From NCBI GenBank assembly GCA_955652635.1, contig CATPBN010000103.1, positions 1 to 63,930 of the forward strand: a stretch of 63,930 nt of DNA, read 5' to 3'. Both the position numbers and the translations under genes were made by a program. Positions 8,756-17,977 of this stretch are shown here, piece after piece (the first letter of the stretch is position 1; every line of letters starts with the position of its first letter). This DNA comes from an uncultured Gemmatimonadaceae bacterium. Its GTDB lineage: Bacteria; Gemmatimonadota; Gemmatimonadetes; Gemmatimonadales; Gemmatimonadaceae. The notes beneath the pieces were generated by a model. It did not search any database and was not told where the DNA came from. It worked only from the letters and a program-made list of their open reading frames with translations.

Positions 8756-9859
8756 ATGAGTCGATCCAAGGCATTGCAGCCTCTCGTAGAGGGACGTGCT
8801 ACCGCGGAGGGCACGCGACAATTTCGAAAACGGTTCGAGAACGGGCAGATCGACCATTTCTATCGGCCGCTCTCTGACGGCCTCGAAGTCTCTTCGCTTG
8901 GTCTCGGCACCTACCTCGGCGAATGCGATGACGCTGAAGACGGACGTTACACTGCAACTGTCGTTGCGGCCCTCGGCATGGGCGTGAATCTGTTGGACAC
9001 AGCCATCAATTACAGATGTCAACGCTCGGAACGCGCAATCGGAGAAGCGGTTCGCATCCTGATCTCCCGGGGCGACATTGAGCGCGAAGAAATAGTGGTC
9101 TGCACCAAGGGGGGATACATACCTCTCGAGCGCACGCCACCCGGCACCAAGGAAGGATACCGCGGCTTTCTCGACAGCGAGTATTACGGTCCTGGCGTAA
9201 TGCAGCCAGAGGATGTCGTATCGGGAGGGCACTGCCTGACCCCGCGATACTTGGCCGATCAGATCGAGCGAAGCAGGCGCAATCTCGGACTCGCATTCAT
9301 CGACGTCTACTACCTGCACAACCCCGAGCAACAGCTCGATGTGTTGAGCCGCTCGAAATTCCTGAGCGTGATCGCTGCGGCGTTTTCAGCGCTGGAGGAA
9401 CAGGGCGAGCGTGGGATCATTGGTTGTTACGGCTGCTCGACCTGGAACGGGTTCCGGGTTCCGCCCGAAGCTCGAAACCATCTGAGCCTCGAGGAGCTCG
9501 TAACGGTCGCTCGCGGGATAGGAGGCGAGAAACACCATTTCAAGATCATCCAGCTCCCGATTAACCTCGCTATGACGGAGGCAGTGCGTGTTCCTACCCA
9601 GTGTATGGGCGCTGACCGCGTCTCGCTGCTGGAGGCGGCGCACCGCGTCGACATTGGAGTAGTTGGAAGTGCGACTCTCATGCAGTCGCAGCTCACACGA
9701 TCGCTCCCCGACCAGCTTCGCTCCGCATTCCCCGGATTCAACAGCGATGCGCGGCGCGCCATTGCGTTCGCGCAGTCGCTACCGCTCACCGCCGCGTTGG
9801 TTGGAATGAAATCTGTTGCGCACCTCGAACAGAACCTGGAGCGCGCTGCGCTCACCTAG
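8756..9859 (+). CDS. Aldo/keto reductase family protein
   Basis: About 367 residues. The N-terminal part has the aldo/keto reductase pattern: SSLGLGTYLGE, then GVNLLDTAINYR (catalytic Asp region, with the D-x-A-x-x-Y spacing), and a long barrel with the FIDVYYLHNPEQQ strand. Such enzymes reduce carbonyls with NAD(P)H in the cytosol. The sequence is longer than the usual 280-330 residues because of an insertion around 130-170. The ATG at 8756 is preferred to a TTG 36 nt upstream. Substrate unknown. Followed 37 bp later by a metal-dependent hydrolase on the same strand. Confidence 0.85.
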   Translation: MSRSKALQPLVEGRATAEGTRQFRKRFENGQIDHFYRPLSDGLEVSSLGLGTYLGECDDAEDGRYTATVVAALGMGVNLLDTAINYRCQRSERAIGEAVRILISRGDIEREEIVVCTKGGYIPLERTPPGTKEGYRGFLDSEYYGPGVMQPEDVVSGGHCLTPRYLADQIERSRRNLGLAFIDVYYLHNPEQQLDVLSRSKFLSVIAAAFSALEEQGERGIIGCYGCSTWNGFRVPPEARNHLSLEELVTVARGIGGEKHHFKIIQLPINLAMTEAVRVPTQCMGADRVSLLEAAHRVDIGVVGSATLMQSQLTRSLPDQLRSAFPGFNSDARRAIAFAQSLPLTAALVGMKSVAHLEQNLERAALT

Positions 9860-9896
9860 GTATCTGTAACTCAGAGATTGGTCGCCACATAATCGT

Positions 9897-10907
9897 ATGG
9901 CTCAACAACTAGCACAGCTCTCCGCGCACCATCGGCCAGGAGGTGGTTTTCGCAACCCCTGGCCGTCCTCGCAGATGCACGGATTTCTTGATTTTCTGAA
10001 GTGGTCGTTGATAGAACGGCGACGGAATCCGCGCCGTAGAGACCCTGACCCCAGTGTCTTCACGCGGGCGGCTCCTTCGTACGTAATTCCGCGGGCAGCC
10101 CCCGATTTGTTGACCATTACCTGGATCGGGCACACCAGCTTCCTGATCCAGATAGGCGGACTCAACGTGCTGACGGACCCTGTCTGGAGCGAACGCGCAT
10201 CGCCAGTGCAGTTCGCCGGGCCGAGACGATGGGTGCCACCCGCGGTGGAATTTGATGCGCTACCGCCCATCGATGCCGTAATTCTTTCGCACGATCACTA
10301 CGACCATCTCGACTCGTCGACAGTGTCGCGCCTCGCGGAGCGTTATCCCGCGACAAGGTGGTACGCGCCGTTAGGCGTGGGAGCATTCCTCCGCCGGCAC
10401 GGAGCACGTGACGTCATACAGAGCGACTGGTGGGACGAGAGTGCGCTCGGTGAGCTGCGTTTGACCTGCCTCCCCGCTCAACACTTCTCGGGACGAACCT
10501 TTGGCAAACGAAACACCACGCTCTGGTGCGGATGGGCGCTGCGTAGAGAAGACCAGTCTCTCTTCTTTGCCGGGGACACCGCTCTTCATCCGGACTTTGG
10601 CTCTATCGCTACGAGATGCGGGCCTTTCGACGTCGCCATTCTGCCGATCGGCGCCTACGAGCCTCGGTGGTTCATGGGTTCCGTGCACATGAACCCGGAA
10701 GATTGTATCCAAGCCGTCGACCAGCTGGAAGGCGGCCAGCACGGAAACAGGCTCGTGATGATTGCGGCTCACTGGGGGACCTTCAAGCTCACCGATGAAC
10801 CGATGGATGAACCGCCGGCACGAATGCGCGAGCGATGGGGTGCCGCTGGGCGCGTCGGCAGAGACCTGTGGATCATGCGACACGGGGAGACGCGCATCAT
10901 GCCGTGA
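9897..10907 (+). CDS. Metallo-beta-lactamase-fold hydrolase (NAPE-PLD/UlaG-like)
   Basis: 336 residues. Core signatures: WIGHTSFLIQIGG, then the metal motif LSHDHYDHLD (HxHxDH), QHFSGR, FAGDTALHPDF and a final AAHWGTF. This is the arrangement of the beta-lactamase-like subfamily that includes N-acylphosphatidylethanolamine phospholipase D and UlaG lactonases. The N-terminal stretch PFLDFLKW-like and PRRRDPDPSVF is typical of the NAPE-PLD-like branch. No signal peptide, so cytosolic. Exact substrate (phospholipid or lactone) cannot be told from sequence. Confidence 0.86.
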   Translation: MAQQLAQLSAHHRPGGGFRNPWPSSQMHGFLDFLKWSLIERRRNPRRRDPDPSVFTRAAPSYVIPRAAPDLLTITWIGHTSFLIQIGGLNVLTDPVWSERASPVQFAGPRRWVPPAVEFDALPPIDAVILSHDHYDHLDSSTVSRLAERYPATRWYAPLGVGAFLRRHGARDVIQSDWWDESALGELRLTCLPAQHFSGRTFGKRNTTLWCGWALRREDQSLFFAGDTALHPDFGSIATRCGPFDVAILPIGAYEPRWFMGSVHMNPEDCIQAVDQLEGGQHGNRLVMIAAHWGTFKLTDEPMDEPPARMRERWGAAGRVGRDLWIMRHGETRIMP

Positions 10908-11018
10908 TCGGAGTGGTTTGCTTCGTCGAATTGTTGCATCACTGTGCGATGGCTCTCACCTTTGTTGTGCGCGAATCTTGCTATCCGTTCTACAAACCCT
11001 CTTACACGGAGCCTTCCA

Positions 11019-11381
11019 ATGGCTGCAGCCAAGAAGTCCAGTAGTCGAAGAAGTGGTAGAAAGAGGTCGCGGTCCAAATCCTCGGGACGCAAGAGCGGAC
11101 GCCGCAAGGTCGCCAGTCGGAAGCGGTCAAGCTCCCGCAAGTCTTCAGGCGCGAGGAAGTCGTCGCGGCGAAAGGGCGGAAGAAAAGCTTCTTCGAGCCG
11201 CAAGAGTGCAGGACGTAAGTCCTCTTCAAGAAAGAAGAGCAGCCGTGGTAGGGCTCGTCGTAGAACGCAGTCTCCCGTGGCTCGCGTGAAGCGTGTCGCA
11301 ACGGGTGTAGTCCAACAGGCTGCGGGGCTGGGCGAGCGCGCCGTCGATACCGTTACTGAATTCGTCCAGGATCGCTTTTAG
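11019..11381 (+). CDS. Histone H1-like Lys/Arg/Ser-rich protein
   Basis: 120 residues, strongly basic. Residues 1-90 are almost entirely Lys, Arg, Ser, Gly and Ala in short K/R-S-S repeats (AAKKSSSRR, RKSSS), then a less repetitive helix-prone tail (VKRVATGVVQQAAGLGERAV). Such tails resemble eukaryotic H1 C-termini and bacterial Hc1/AlgP-like nucleoid proteins, which bind DNA without sequence preference. The ATG at 11019 is chosen because GGAG lies about 8 nt upstream; the longer frame from 10944 adds an unrelated segment. Stop overlaps the convergent esterase stop. DNA binding is inferred from composition only. Confidence 0.75.
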   Translation: MAAAKKSSSRRSGRKRSRSKSSGRKSGRRKVASRKRSSSRKSSGARKSSRRKGGRKASSSRKSAGRKSSSRKKSSRGRARRRTQSPVARVKRVATGVVQQAAGLGERAVDTVTEFVQDRF

Positions 11382-12220
11382 CTTTCAGCGCGTTCGGCAG
11401 CCGCCTTTTCCTTGACGGCTGCCGCGCCGCGGTCGGTGTGCGCTCTCAACCACTGCTCGACCTCCGTGAAGACGCGCTCGCGGCCGTAGTCGACCGTGAT
11501 GATGTGGCCTGCGCCCTCGGTCCAGACCAGTTTCTTTTCTCCCGCATCGAGTGCGTGTAACGCGAACTCGGCGACTTCCGGAAGACAGCGCGGATCTTCC
11601 CGGGATTGAATTATCAGAGTCGGGGCCTTGACGCGTGGGAGGGATTTTCTCGCGAGCCGTACGATCTTCGACAGCTCGTATAGCGCGCGGCCTGTGATGG
11701 AGCCATAGGCCAGGTTTTTCTCCCGCTCGATTGGATCGTGGATCGAGCGCGGATCTCTCGAGTTGACCTCTCCCGCAAATCTTTCCCAGGCCCAGTATGT
11801 CGCTGCCGCCAATCTCAACACTCTCGCCATCCCGAGATATGGGGCAATCAAAACCAGCGCGGGGATCTCCCCGGGCTCAGCTGCTAGCAGCACAGCCAGT
11901 GCGGCACCCATTGAAAGCCCAACGACAGACACGGAATCGCCTCGACGTCGCAACGTCGCGAGCGCGCTCTTGGCAGCTTCGATCCAGTCTCCAGCTCGCG
12001 ATTGGTTGAAGGCATCCATGTTGCGGCCGTGTCCCGGCAGCAACGGCGCATACACGCTGTAGCCGGATTTGTGCAGCTTCCGGGCAAGCAACGCGAGCGT
12101 CTGGGGAGTGTCTCCAAAACCATGCAGGAGGAGGACTCCGGGTGAGCCCTCCTCCTGCAGATCGATCGTTTGCGCGCCACGTATTACCGGCGCTGTGTCA
12201 GCGCTCTGTTGCCCGTCCAT
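11378..12220 (-). CDS. Alpha/beta hydrolase, carboxylesterase-like
   Basis: 280 residues, no signal peptide. Catalytic triad visible: nucleophile Ser in GLSMGA (near 103), Asp in IIQSREDPR and His in GAGHIITVD. The oxyanion loop is LLLHGFGDTPQT. The pattern resembles Est30-type carboxylesterases and monoacylglycerol lipases, which hydrolyse short to medium acyl esters. A charged Ala/Glu/Lys tail ends the protein. It lies 6 bp downstream of the Crp/Fnr gene on the same strand, so co-transcription is likely. Natural substrate unknown. Confidence 0.85.
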   Translation of the reverse strand: MDGQQSADTAPVIRGAQTIDLQEEGSPGVLLLHGFGDTPQTLALLARKLHKSGYSVYAPLLPGHGRNMDAFNQSRAGDWIEAAKSALATLRRRGDSVSVVGLSMGAALAVLLAAEPGEIPALVLIAPYLGMARVLRLAAATYWAWERFAGEVNSRDPRSIHDPIEREKNLAYGSITGRALYELSKIVRLARKSLPRVKAPTLIIQSREDPRCLPEVAEFALHALDAGEKKLVWTEGAGHIITVDYGRERVFTEVEQWLRAHTDRGAAAVKEKAAAERAES

Positions 12221-12226
12221 TCAGTG

Positions 12227-12988
12227 TCACTGAGGCGACAACTCTCTCGTCATCGGCAGCGTGGAATCTGTGTCGTGCCCGTTGCCAAGCCCGGCAGCAA
12301 GAGAGTTGGGCTCGATCAGAAACGTCATTCCCTTCCTCTCGGCAATTCCGGCCGACACGAGCCGGCTGAGCGCCAGAGCAATCGACTCGCGGGTCGCGCC
12401 GACCATCTCGCAAAGAAGGCGGTGGTGGTTGTTCTCGAGCTTAAGTCGCCCATCATCCGTAGTGAAGCTGCGATCAGTGCTGAGGTGTGAGAGCGTGGAT
12501 ATGAGGCGCTGGTCGACATTGAGCGCTGCGAGCTCGTGCAACTTCTCGAGTAGGTATGCGCGCTCAGACATTATCTGCGACAGCAGTGGAAGTGTCTGGC
12601 TGGGCTGTTCTCTCACGAAGGCGCGAAACTGTGCCCCGCTGAGAAACAATGTCTTCGTTTCCTCGGATGCGTTGGCGTCAGTTACGTAATCACTGTTCGG
12701 TGACAGACCTTCGCTTCCGAATGTCTGCCCCGTGGTGGCGACCACGGGAACGAATCCGCGCCCGACTTTGATCTTGTTGCGAAGAACGACGTGCCCGTTC
12801 AGAACGACGAAGACTCCGTCTGCCGCTGCACCGCGTTGGTAGAGCTGGAATCCAGCCGGCCAGGTTGCCCTCGCACCATACGCTGCAATCGGCACCACTT
12901 CTTCCGGAGTGAGACGTGATCGTCTCGCTTCTGCTCGCGCGATTCTTGTCACCTTTCGTCCGGTCGTGCTGTCATCGATCACGATCAT
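12227..12988 (-). CDS. Crp/Fnr family transcriptional regulator
   Basis: 253 residues: an N-terminal cyclic-nucleotide-binding-like beta roll (about 40-150, GAAADGVFVVLNGHVVL), a long dimer helix (LLEKLHELAALNVDQRL) and a Crp-type helix-turn-helix (LLCEMVGATRESIALALSRL). The recognition helix keeps the Arg-Glu pair of CRP (TRES) but not the second Arg. The Fnr-type N-terminal cysteine cluster is absent, so oxygen sensing through an Fe-S cluster is unlikely. No residues clearly fixing cAMP can be assigned. A CRP-consensus site lies elsewhere in this window at 31193. Confidence 0.88.
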   Translation of the reverse strand: MIVIDDSTTGRKVTRIARAEARRSRLTPEEVVPIAAYGARATWPAGFQLYQRGAAADGVFVVLNGHVVLRNKIKVGRGFVPVVATTGQTFGSEGLSPNSDYVTDANASEETKTLFLSGAQFRAFVREQPSQTLPLLSQIMSERAYLLEKLHELAALNVDQRLISTLSHLSTDRSFTTDDGRLKLENNHHRLLCEMVGATRESIALALSRLVSAGIAERKGMTFLIEPNSLAAGLGNGHDTDSTLPMTRELSPQ

Positions 12989-13034
12989 CGCAATGTCCGG
13001 GCCTGAGACAGCGCGCGTAACGCGAGCCGTATTT

Positions 13035-15131
13035 TCAGTTTTTCTGTAGCAATCCTGTTGCCACTTGCAATGCTCGCGTCGCCGAATCGAAGCGTTGAGC
13101 GATGTCCGTTAGCTCCCGAGCGGTTGCAGTTTCATCGCCAAGTCGAATCGCTTCGTTTACCGATGGCAGCACCATCGTCGAGTAACCGTTGTTCTCGTCT
13201 GCGGCGTAAATCAGGTTTCTGAACCAGGGCCGCGTTACAAGTCCCTGTGCTCTGGTAAGCTGTCGTTCGACCCCGAGAAGAGAAGCGTTGACCTGTTTTG
13301 CGGTCGCGGGAGACAGTTGAGCAGCAAGCGCACGGTCTCGCGCAGTCGAGAACGCGACGGCTGCACTTTCCATTCTTCCAACGGCTCCGGATAGTTCGGC
13401 AGCGGACAATTTCCAATGCTTGTCAGACATTGTCTGACCGACCTGCGAAGCGAACCGCTTCATCGTCCGCGCGTATTCCACGTAGTCGTACGGAAGAATC
13501 TCGGCGTTTGCGAGCCTCAAGAGCGTGGCGGCACCAATGCGCGCATTCGTAGCATGAAACTCGAAACTCGGGTCACCGAATTTCGACATCCAATGATAGG
13601 AGTCGTACGCGGAGTGGTAGACACCCTGCGGTCCACCGAATCCCCAATCCGCGATTGGAATTCCAAGATGATTGTAGAAGCCCGCGAAGTCGGAGCCGCC
13701 ACCGGGGTCGCCCATTTCTGGCTCGAGTGTGTCGGCTGCGAGCTTTGCCCGTTTTCTCCAGACATCGTAAACGCTCCCTTGATGGCTCGGGTCAGGCACT
13801 TCCTTGGCGACGTCGCGCAGCAGTGCGCGCAACGATGGAGACCCGCCTCCGCTGAAGTTCGGCCCCTGAGCAACGTCATCCTGATTGAGGTAGGCAACGG
13901 CGTTTCTGCTCAGACGCAGCGAGTCTTCCTCGACGAATTCCGTCGAGCCGATCAATCCCCACTCTTCGGCGTCCCACGTCGCGAATATGATCGTGCGCTT
14001 TGGTCTCCGCCCAGCCTTGACCTGCTCGGCGATTGTCCGCGCTGCCTCTAGCACGCTGACCGTGCCGCTGACGTTGTCAGCTGCTCCGGGTCCCCACGCA
14101 TCGCGGTGGCCGCCTACCAGAACGATTTCATCCGGAAATTCCGCTCCACGAATCGTTCCGAATGTGTCCCAGATCTGTTTGTATGGACTTGTGTTGGCAT
14201 CAGTCGCCACCGCGATTCGAGCTTGTACGGGCCCGGGCCCGACGTGGTACCTGAAGGAAAGACCGCCCTGCCACGGTTGAGGAATCGAGTTTCCGCCCAA
14301 TCCACGAAGCAGCTCCGTTGCATTCCCGTACGAGACGGGCAGTACCGGAATGTGCGGGATGTCCATTTGGGCGACCGGGATGCGCCGCGCGTTTGGCGTG
14401 CTCGGATACCCAGGAGTGCTCGGATCACCATTCGGATTCATGACGCTCCCACGCTGAATTCCGTGGGATGGGCGCATCGGACCGGTCGGGTAAACGTCGC
14501 CGCGTACATATCCATCGTCGGCGGGATCGCTGTAGATGATCAGCCCGAGTGCTCCGTGTTTCTCAGCCTCTCGTGCCTTGATGCCTCGATATGATCGCCC
14601 GTACCGTGCAACCGCAATTTTGCCTTTGACCGACACGCCCATGGAATCGAGCTGTGCGTAGTCCTCGATCAACCCGTAGTTAACGTAGACGACATCGCCA
14701 CGAACATCGCCGGGCGCGCCATAGCCATTGAACGCCGTTACTTGTGGATAGGCAGAAGAGGTCGTGTCCTCGGGAATTACGCCCTCTTTCAGATCGAGCT
14801 CGACCGGATTGGGCGCGATCCGCCAGACTTGTGTGCTCACAGGGTGCGGCATCCAAACGCTATAGGAGCGCACCTCCGTTTCGAGTCCCCACGATTTCAT
14901 CTGATTGATCACGTAGTCGCGGGTTCGCGCCTGAGCTGGGGTGCCAGCCATGTGCGGCTGCAGCGACAGAAATCTCGAGTGCGCGGAAGCTCTCGACGGC
15001 GACGGCCGCGCGATTGCGTCCGACTCCACGGCCCGTTCCGCGACTGCAGCTTGCTGGGAGTACCCGGGAGTCGTCTGCGCCCTCAGAGGCATCGATAGTG
15101 CGAGCAATACAACCAAGACGATGTTCTTCAT
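13035..15131 (-). CDS. M28 family peptidase (glutamate carboxypeptidase II-like)
   Basis: 698 residues with a cleavable signal peptide (MKNIVLVVLLALSMPLRAQ). A PA domain spans about 130-280. The M28B catalytic domain carries the zinc ligands in GGHRDAWGPGAADN, the catalytic Glu pair in DAEEWGLIGSTEF, an Asp in AYLNQDD and a late His in GVYHSAYDSY. A C-terminal helical dimerisation-like domain (about 575-698) completes the NAALADase/transferrin-receptor architecture. Expected to trim peptides outside the cytoplasm, often releasing C-terminal glutamate; the substrate is not proven. Lies 46 bp upstream of the Crp/Fnr gene. Confidence 0.9.
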   Translation of the reverse strand: MKNIVLVVLLALSMPLRAQTTPGYSQQAAVAERAVESDAIARPSPSRASAHSRFLSLQPHMAGTPAQARTRDYVINQMKSWGLETEVRSYSVWMPHPVSTQVWRIAPNPVELDLKEGVIPEDTTSSAYPQVTAFNGYGAPGDVRGDVVYVNYGLIEDYAQLDSMGVSVKGKIAVARYGRSYRGIKAREAEKHGALGLIIYSDPADDGYVRGDVYPTGPMRPSHGIQRGSVMNPNGDPSTPGYPSTPNARRIPVAQMDIPHIPVLPVSYGNATELLRGLGGNSIPQPWQGGLSFRYHVGPGPVQARIAVATDANTSPYKQIWDTFGTIRGAEFPDEIVLVGGHRDAWGPGAADNVSGTVSVLEAARTIAEQVKAGRRPKRTIIFATWDAEEWGLIGSTEFVEEDSLRLSRNAVAYLNQDDVAQGPNFSGGGSPSLRALLRDVAKEVPDPSHQGSVYDVWRKRAKLAADTLEPEMGDPGGGSDFAGFYNHLGIPIADWGFGGPQGVYHSAYDSYHWMSKFGDPSFEFHATNARIGAATLLRLANAEILPYDYVEYARTMKRFASQVGQTMSDKHWKLSAAELSGAVGRMESAAVAFSTARDRALAAQLSPATAKQVNASLLGVERQLTRAQGLVTRPWFRNLIYAADENNGYSTMVLPSVNEAIRLGDETATARELTDIAQRFDSATRALQVATGLLQKN

Positions 15132-15183
15132 TCCGTGTGATATCCTCTGTGTGATGATGTCTGCTCCCCAACGGCGTCCATCC

Positions 15184-15795
15184 TCATTCGTCGAGTTGAT
15201 CGAGCGCTGCCTTGATGGCCTCCCGTAATCTTGCCTCGCCCTGTTCGCCGGGATTGATGCCTCCCGCCAGGGAATGAAACTTGGAGAGCATCTCAGCTTC
15301 CACGAATTTCTCGGGCTCGCGAATGCCCAACGATTCGAGACTTCGAATCGCCAGTCGCCGGAGGAGCTCGAGCGTCGCCCGGTCCAGATCCTTTAGAGAC
15401 TCTGGATTTATTGCGGGTGCTATCGGTGTGCGATCCCGCCTCCGTCTGGGCGCTTCAAGAAGTGAGGAGATCGATCCCAGTTTGACCACGAATGACCCTG
15501 GAGAATGCTCTCTCCACTCACTTACCACCCCGCGCCTGCGAAGGGACGGCAGCAGCGAGAGAATCGCCTCCCGGACTGCGGAGACTCCGTTTGGACTCTG
15601 ATTTCCACGACCTGTTATCACCAGAACCTCGACTGCCCGACTGATTTGCCGCTCGCGCAGCCAGGCTTCGGTTCGAAAACGCGCGTCGGCCGCAGAAGGA
15701 AGCGATTCCCTGAGGTTGAGCGTGTTCTTCGACCCGAATTCGGCTTCGTCGAATGCCCTCAGGACCGAGCTACGGGAGATCCTATCTGATCGCAT
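15184..15795 (-). CDS. Smr-domain protein
   Basis: About 203 residues from the ATG at 15795, which overlaps the upstream phosphatase stop by 14 nt; a longer frame reaching 15942 only shadows that gene. Residues 25-110 resemble the small MutS-related fold: NLRESLPSAADARFRTEAWL, then VEVLVITGRGNQSPNGVSAVREAI and a final VVKLG strand. The glycine-rich TGRG loop is intact, but the LDLH motif expected of nicking Smr nucleases reads LNLR, so nuclease activity is doubtful. The C-terminal half is an Arg/Glu-rich helical region of unknown role. Confidence 0.65.
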   Translation of the reverse strand: MRSDRISRSSVLRAFDEAEFGSKNTLNLRESLPSAADARFRTEAWLRERQISRAVEVLVITGRGNQSPNGVSAVREAILSLLPSLRRRGVVSEWREHSPGSFVVKLGSISSLLEAPRRRRDRTPIAPAINPESLKDLDRATLELLRRLAIRSLESLGIREPEKFVEAEMLSKFHSLAGGINPGEQGEARLREAIKAALDQLDE

Positions 15796-17422
15796 TCTGG
15801 AGAACGTGTCCGTCGAGTTTTTCCTGCGGTGTGACATGGACGATCGCCGCGAGCGTTGGAGCCATGTCCACCACTCCCGCGAACTCGTCGTACCGTCCTG
15901 GTTTGACGCTGGTCCCGTAGAAAATGATCGGCACGTGAGCATCGATGTCGTTCGGACTACCGTGCTGCGCGATATAGCCCGAGAGCCAGTAGTTGTAGGG
16001 GGCTAGAGTAACTACGAGCGCGGCCTTGTCCTCATCGGCAAACATGTGCAGCCAGCGCCGCGCAATTCTGTCGTTCACCGTATCTCGCTCAGCGAGCTCT
16101 GAAATCCTGTCCGCGCGAGCAACGCCGGGTACTTTCAAAAACGCAGCACGAACCTCCCGCACCAGTGAATCACGATTGATTCGGGCCTTGCTCAACGCAG
16201 TACGATCGAGCTCGAGCACTCCACCATCGAAGGAAAATCCGTTGCCGGTGTACACCCCCGCGATGAAGTTGAGCCCGTATCCCGTCACTCCCGCTGCAGC
16301 GAGTGAGTTGCTGAGACGCTGCAACAGGGGACGCGGATTGACGCGAATAGCCCCCGTGTTTGGATCGTGCGCGTGGACTTCCGGAAAAGGGGTAAGCCCA
16401 TGATCGGCAGTGAGCGCAATGACGACGTCGCCAGGGTTCCGGATTCGGTAGAGGGAATCCAGAAAGACTCCAAGGGCACGGTCGAGTCGAAGGATTTGAT
16501 CGTGGACTTCGCGTGAGTCGGGCCCGTAACGATGACCGACCGCATCGGTTGTCGAGAGCGAGATGGACAACAGGTCAGTCTGCGGCCCTGTACCTAGATT
16601 CAGCGCGTTCACGCCAGCCATGGCAAAATCGAGCGTCAGCTCGTCCATCCACGGAAACTCCAAAAGCAGTCGGGCCGCCGTGTCGGGCGAGCTCGATTCA
16701 AGGTGAGGAAATCTGAAGTTGACGCCATTGCTCTCTATCGGAACGCTGTCAGGTTCGCTGTAAGCGCTGTCGGCCAGCAGTAGCTCCCAAGCTTTTCCCG
16801 CGTAGCTCGCTGGCAGCTTGCGCGCGTTGAAAACACGAACCCACTCTGGCAGGCTCGAGCCATAATAAGTGCTCGTTGTGAAGATCCCATTCGGTGCGTA
16901 CCAGAAAACGGGTTGCTTGGATCTCCCGATGGGCAGGATTGCGGCACGGTCCTTTCTGGAAACGGAAAGAACGCGAGTACGAGGATCCTTCGCGATTAGC
17001 CAATCCGCTAGCGTGGTTCCGCGAAAACGAAATGGTGAGGCGCCAAGACCTGAGGCATCTATGAGGCTGACGGTTGTGTCGTTTACTCCGGCGGTATTCG
17101 CAGATATGCCGGTGTGAACCGGATATCGACCCGACAAGATCACCGAATGTCCCGGTGCTGTCTCGGTTATCGCATGATCCTGGAATCCATTGGTGAATAC
17201 GGCGCCGCCGTTGTATAACCTTCCCAACCCGCCAGTGAGCTGCCTGGCATAGCGCGTTAGATAGTCCGGGCGCATCGCATCGACTGTCACAAAGACCACC
17301 AGCTTTGGTGCTTGCGAGTTGCTCACCTGACCGACTGCCGGATACGCGGCAAACCCGGCCAATAAAATCGGGAGCGAGAGCGTGAATCGACGGATCATTG
17401 TCACAGTATTGAAGGGGTTCAT
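15782..17422 (-). CDS. Secreted alkaline phosphatase-superfamily phosphodiesterase
   Basis: About 546 residues. The start at 17422 forms an ATGA overlap with the lipoprotein gene upstream and gives a signal peptide (MIRRFTLSLPILLAGFAAYPAVGQ). The fold is type I phosphodiesterase/nucleotide pyrophosphatase: first metal Asp in FVTVDAMRPDY, nucleophile Thr in AITETAPGHS, further metal ligands in STTDAVGHRYG and ALTADHGLTPFPE. PafA-type phosphate-irrepressible phosphatases share this layout, so it may hydrolyse phosphomonoesters or nucleotide diesters in the periplasm. The two functions cannot be separated by eye. Confidence 0.85.
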   Translation of the reverse strand: MNPFNTVTMIRRFTLSLPILLAGFAAYPAVGQVSNSQAPKLVVFVTVDAMRPDYLTRYARQLTGGLGRLYNGGAVFTNGFQDHAITETAPGHSVILSGRYPVHTGISANTAGVNDTTVSLIDASGLGASPFRFRGTTLADWLIAKDPRTRVLSVSRKDRAAILPIGRSKQPVFWYAPNGIFTTSTYYGSSLPEWVRVFNARKLPASYAGKAWELLLADSAYSEPDSVPIESNGVNFRFPHLESSSPDTAARLLLEFPWMDELTLDFAMAGVNALNLGTGPQTDLLSISLSTTDAVGHRYGPDSREVHDQILRLDRALGVFLDSLYRIRNPGDVVIALTADHGLTPFPEVHAHDPNTGAIRVNPRPLLQRLSNSLAAAGVTGYGLNFIAGVYTGNGFSFDGGVLELDRTALSKARINRDSLVREVRAAFLKVPGVARADRISELAERDTVNDRIARRWLHMFADEDKAALVVTLAPYNYWLSGYIAQHGSPNDIDAHVPIIFYGTSVKPGRYDEFAGVVDMAPTLAAIVHVTPQEKLDGHVLQNAIR

Positions 17423-17910
17423 TTGCATTGCGCGGGCGCACCAGCGGGTAATCCGAATGCCGTGGTCACTGCGATCTTCCATCCCTCAGTCGTCTTCACG
17501 AACACTCGCTCGGATGTTCCGCTCGAAGTCGTATCCTTCTGTGTCACAGTGTAGCAGTAGGTGCCGTAGACGACACCAGACGCAACTGGTATCACGCGCA
17601 AGTCTCTGGCGATTAGAGTGTCCGGCCAGCTAGAATCGCGTCGAGCACTCCAGTTTTCGTACCCGAGCTCGAGTCCGGAAGAACCGTTACGCGCCAGCGA
17701 GCTGGTGTGAAGATACGTCGCGAGATAACGCGCGCGGTCACGTTTGTGTATCGCGTCAATATTCTCTTCAAACAATCGGCGTGCTTCGACTGTATCGGAC
17801 GTGGTGGCCGCTGCCACCGGTGCCCCGGTGTTAATTGGCACGGGACTACATGCAGCTGCCGCGATGAGAAATGCGAGAAGTCGGCCGGACGAGAGTCGTG
17901 CCAATGACAT
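17419..17910 (-). CDS. NTF2/SnoaL-like lipoprotein
   Basis: 163 residues with a signal peptide and lipobox (LIAAAAC). The mature part (about 38-155) has the helix-then-sheet pattern of DUF4440/SnoaL-type NTF2 folds: RLFEENIDAIHKRDRARYLATY, then VIPVASGVVYGTYCYTVTQ and FVKTTEGWKIAVTTAFG. Such domains bind small molecules; no function can be named. The start is set by the lipoprotein signal; the open frame extends far upstream across argD as a shadow. It lies 67 bp after argD and overlaps the phosphatase gene by 4 nt. Confidence 0.75.
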   Translation of the reverse strand: MSLARLSSGRLLAFLIAAAACSPVPINTGAPVAAATTSDTVEARRLFEENIDAIHKRDRARYLATYLHTSSLARNGSSGLELGYENWSARRDSSWPDTLIARDLRVIPVASGVVYGTYCYTVTQKDTTSSGTSERVFVKTTEGWKIAVTTAFGLPAGAPAQCK

Positions 17911-17977
17911 ACCGTCTCTGCGAAGAAGTCTCCGGTATGTTAACCGCAGACGGTGGCATTGGCGACTCCGATCCGTG

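Noticed and set aside
11040..11290. Apparent tandem repeats in DNA
   Set aside because: They are low-complexity Lys/Arg/Ser codons of the H1-like gene, not a CRISPR or a tandem-repeat locus.
15796..15942. Extension of the Smr gene
   Set aside because: Overlaps the end of the phosphatase gene in another frame with no Smr-like sequence; the ATG at 15795 is adequate.
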